Shown in pieces: positions 63,203 to 64,000 of a stretch of 64,000 bases of DNA. Each line of letters opens with the position of its first letter. The stretch's first letter is position 1. The stretch comes from an uncultured Cetobacterium sp. (GTDB taxonomy: Bacteria; Fusobacteriota; Fusobacteriia; Fusobacteriales; Fusobacteriaceae). The position numbers and the translations under genes were made by a program. The stretch is taken from contig NZ_CAMFHX010000014.1 in NCBI RefSeq assembly GCF_945952365.1, positions 1 to 64,000 of the forward strand, written 5' to 3'. The notes beneath the pieces were generated by a model. That model was not told the origin of the DNA. It did no database searches and saw only the letters and a program-made list of their open reading frames with translations.

Positions 63203-64000
63203 ATGTTTAGAAAAGATATTTCACAATTTTTAATAGATAAAAAAAATAGTGTTGTTTACATAGCATCATCTAATAAAAATATAGATATCTATTTTGACAA
63301 TATAAAAGATGAAGAGAAAAATATAGTAAAGCTTTCAGATTTACAAGATGAAGAGGAATATTATAAGGTTAACTATGAGCTTTTAGAGAAAATCAACTTA
63401 ACTGAAAAAATTATAATTTTAACTTCATTAGAGGGATTGTTAATGCATTATTCTTTGGATGAGGAAACTCTAAATTTAAAATTAGGAACTACCCTAAGTA
63501 GGAAAAATTTAATAGAAATTCTAGAAAGAAATGGATATAAAAAAAATTATTTAGTTCAGAAAAGATTGGAGTTTTCAATTAGAGGAGATATTATAGATAT
63601 TTTTCCTTTAAATGGTGAAAATCCAATAAGAGTAGAATTTTTTGGAGATGAAATTGATAGAATAACACATTTCTTAATTTCAGATCAAAAAAGTTTTGAA
63701 AAAATATCTAGTATAAATATATATATGAATAGAGATAATTCTCAAAAATTAGACTTTTTACAACTTTTAAATAAATTAGAAGAAAATAGAAAATTAGATA
63801 TATTTTTAGAAAACAGTGAAGTTATTCAATATAAATTAGAAGAGACTATTTTAAGAGAGCGAGCTAGAGAAAATGAATTCAGAAAACTATATGATGAAAT
63901 TGAAAAAAAATCTCAGAAGATAGAGGTTTTGAAAAGTGAAGGAGATAATCAAAAGGTAAAAGTTTCAAATAAAAAAGATGGAGTAAAATATGAGAACCTT
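63203..64000 (+). CDS. mfd: Transcription-repair coupling factor, N-terminal part (runs off the window)
   Basis: The frame is open for 266 codons from ATG 63203 (AGGAGGAG upstream) to the right edge. The UvrB-like damage-coupling region is recognisable in LEFSIRGDIIDIFPLNGENP then RVEFFGDEIDRI (about residues 117-150), typical of Mfd. The RNA-polymerase-interacting and helicase domains lie beyond the window. UvrB shares part of this fold, but the N-terminal 100 residues without a Walker A motif favour Mfd. Confidence 0.85.
   Translation, partial: MFRKDISQFLIDKKNSVVYIASSNKNIDIYFDNIKDEEKNIVKLSDLQDEEEYYKVNYELLEKINLTEKIIILTSLEGLLMHYSLDEETLNLKLGTTLSRKNLIEILERNGYKKNYLVQKRLEFSIRGDIIDIFPLNGENPIRVEFFGDEIDRITHFLISDQKSFEKISSINIYMNRDNSQKLDFLQLLNKLEENRKLDIFLENSEVIQYKLEETILRERARENEFRKLYDEIEKKSQKIEVLKSEGDNQKVKVSNKKDGVKYENL

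Overview
This 64 kb window is very AT-rich DNA and looks like a chromosomal segment of a member of the Fusobacteriota, most likely Cetobacterium or a close relative. The phylum-level call rests on low GC together with outer-membrane traits (heptose kinase, TonB-ExbBD, secretin) and sodium-coupled citrate fermentation. The genus is inference.

Layout. From about 2.1 to 26.5 kb nearly every gene is on the minus strand. From 27.25 kb to the right end nearly every gene is on the plus strand. The switch falls in a 0.7 kb gene-free region next to rpmH-rnpA-yidD-yidC-khpB-mnmE-mnmG, the gene order that flanks oriC in many bacteria. The region holds five copies of an 18-bp motif spaced 102-106 bp apart, about ten helical turns, and most copies lie between inverted ATCAAGG/CCTTGAT arms. 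The adjacent gene is not dnaA: it encodes a 616-residue protein resembling plasmid-type Rep initiators. This is the most unusual system in the window.

Left arm (1-26.5 kb): an outward-facing rRNA-type promoter at the edge, a Crp-family regulator, aroE, leuS, rlmB, murA, pgi, four tRNA genes, ispF and a heptose-7-phosphate kinase. Next comes a compact type II secretion/type IV pilus-like cluster (GspH-, E-, F-, G-, peptidase-, I-, J-, K-, L-, M- and D-like genes). The GspK- and GspM-like genes appear to start at ATT and ATA. mnmG, mnmE and the rpmH group follow.

Right arm (27.2-64 kb): the initiator gene, ptsH and ptsI with a terminator-like hairpin between them, alr and a SAM-riboswitch metNIQ operon. 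A cysteine catabolism module follows: a sigma-54 activator, three palindromic upstream sites, a -24/-12 promoter, cysteine desulfidase, CoA-disulfide reductase-like enzyme and TcyP-like transporter. Next are an ABC exporter, a cobalamin-riboswitch operon (cbiK and a BtuFCD-like importer), an M23 endopeptidase, a second metal-chelate-type importer and exbB-exbD-tonB. rpoN is next, then a GntR regulator and a Na+-dependent citrate fermentation operon (oxaloacetate decarboxylase subunits, citDEF, CitS-type transporter). The window ends inside mfd.

Together the right arm describes an anaerobe that ferments citrate and cysteine and scavenges methionine, cobalamin and probably iron or heme. No insertion sequence, prophage or CRISPR array was seen.
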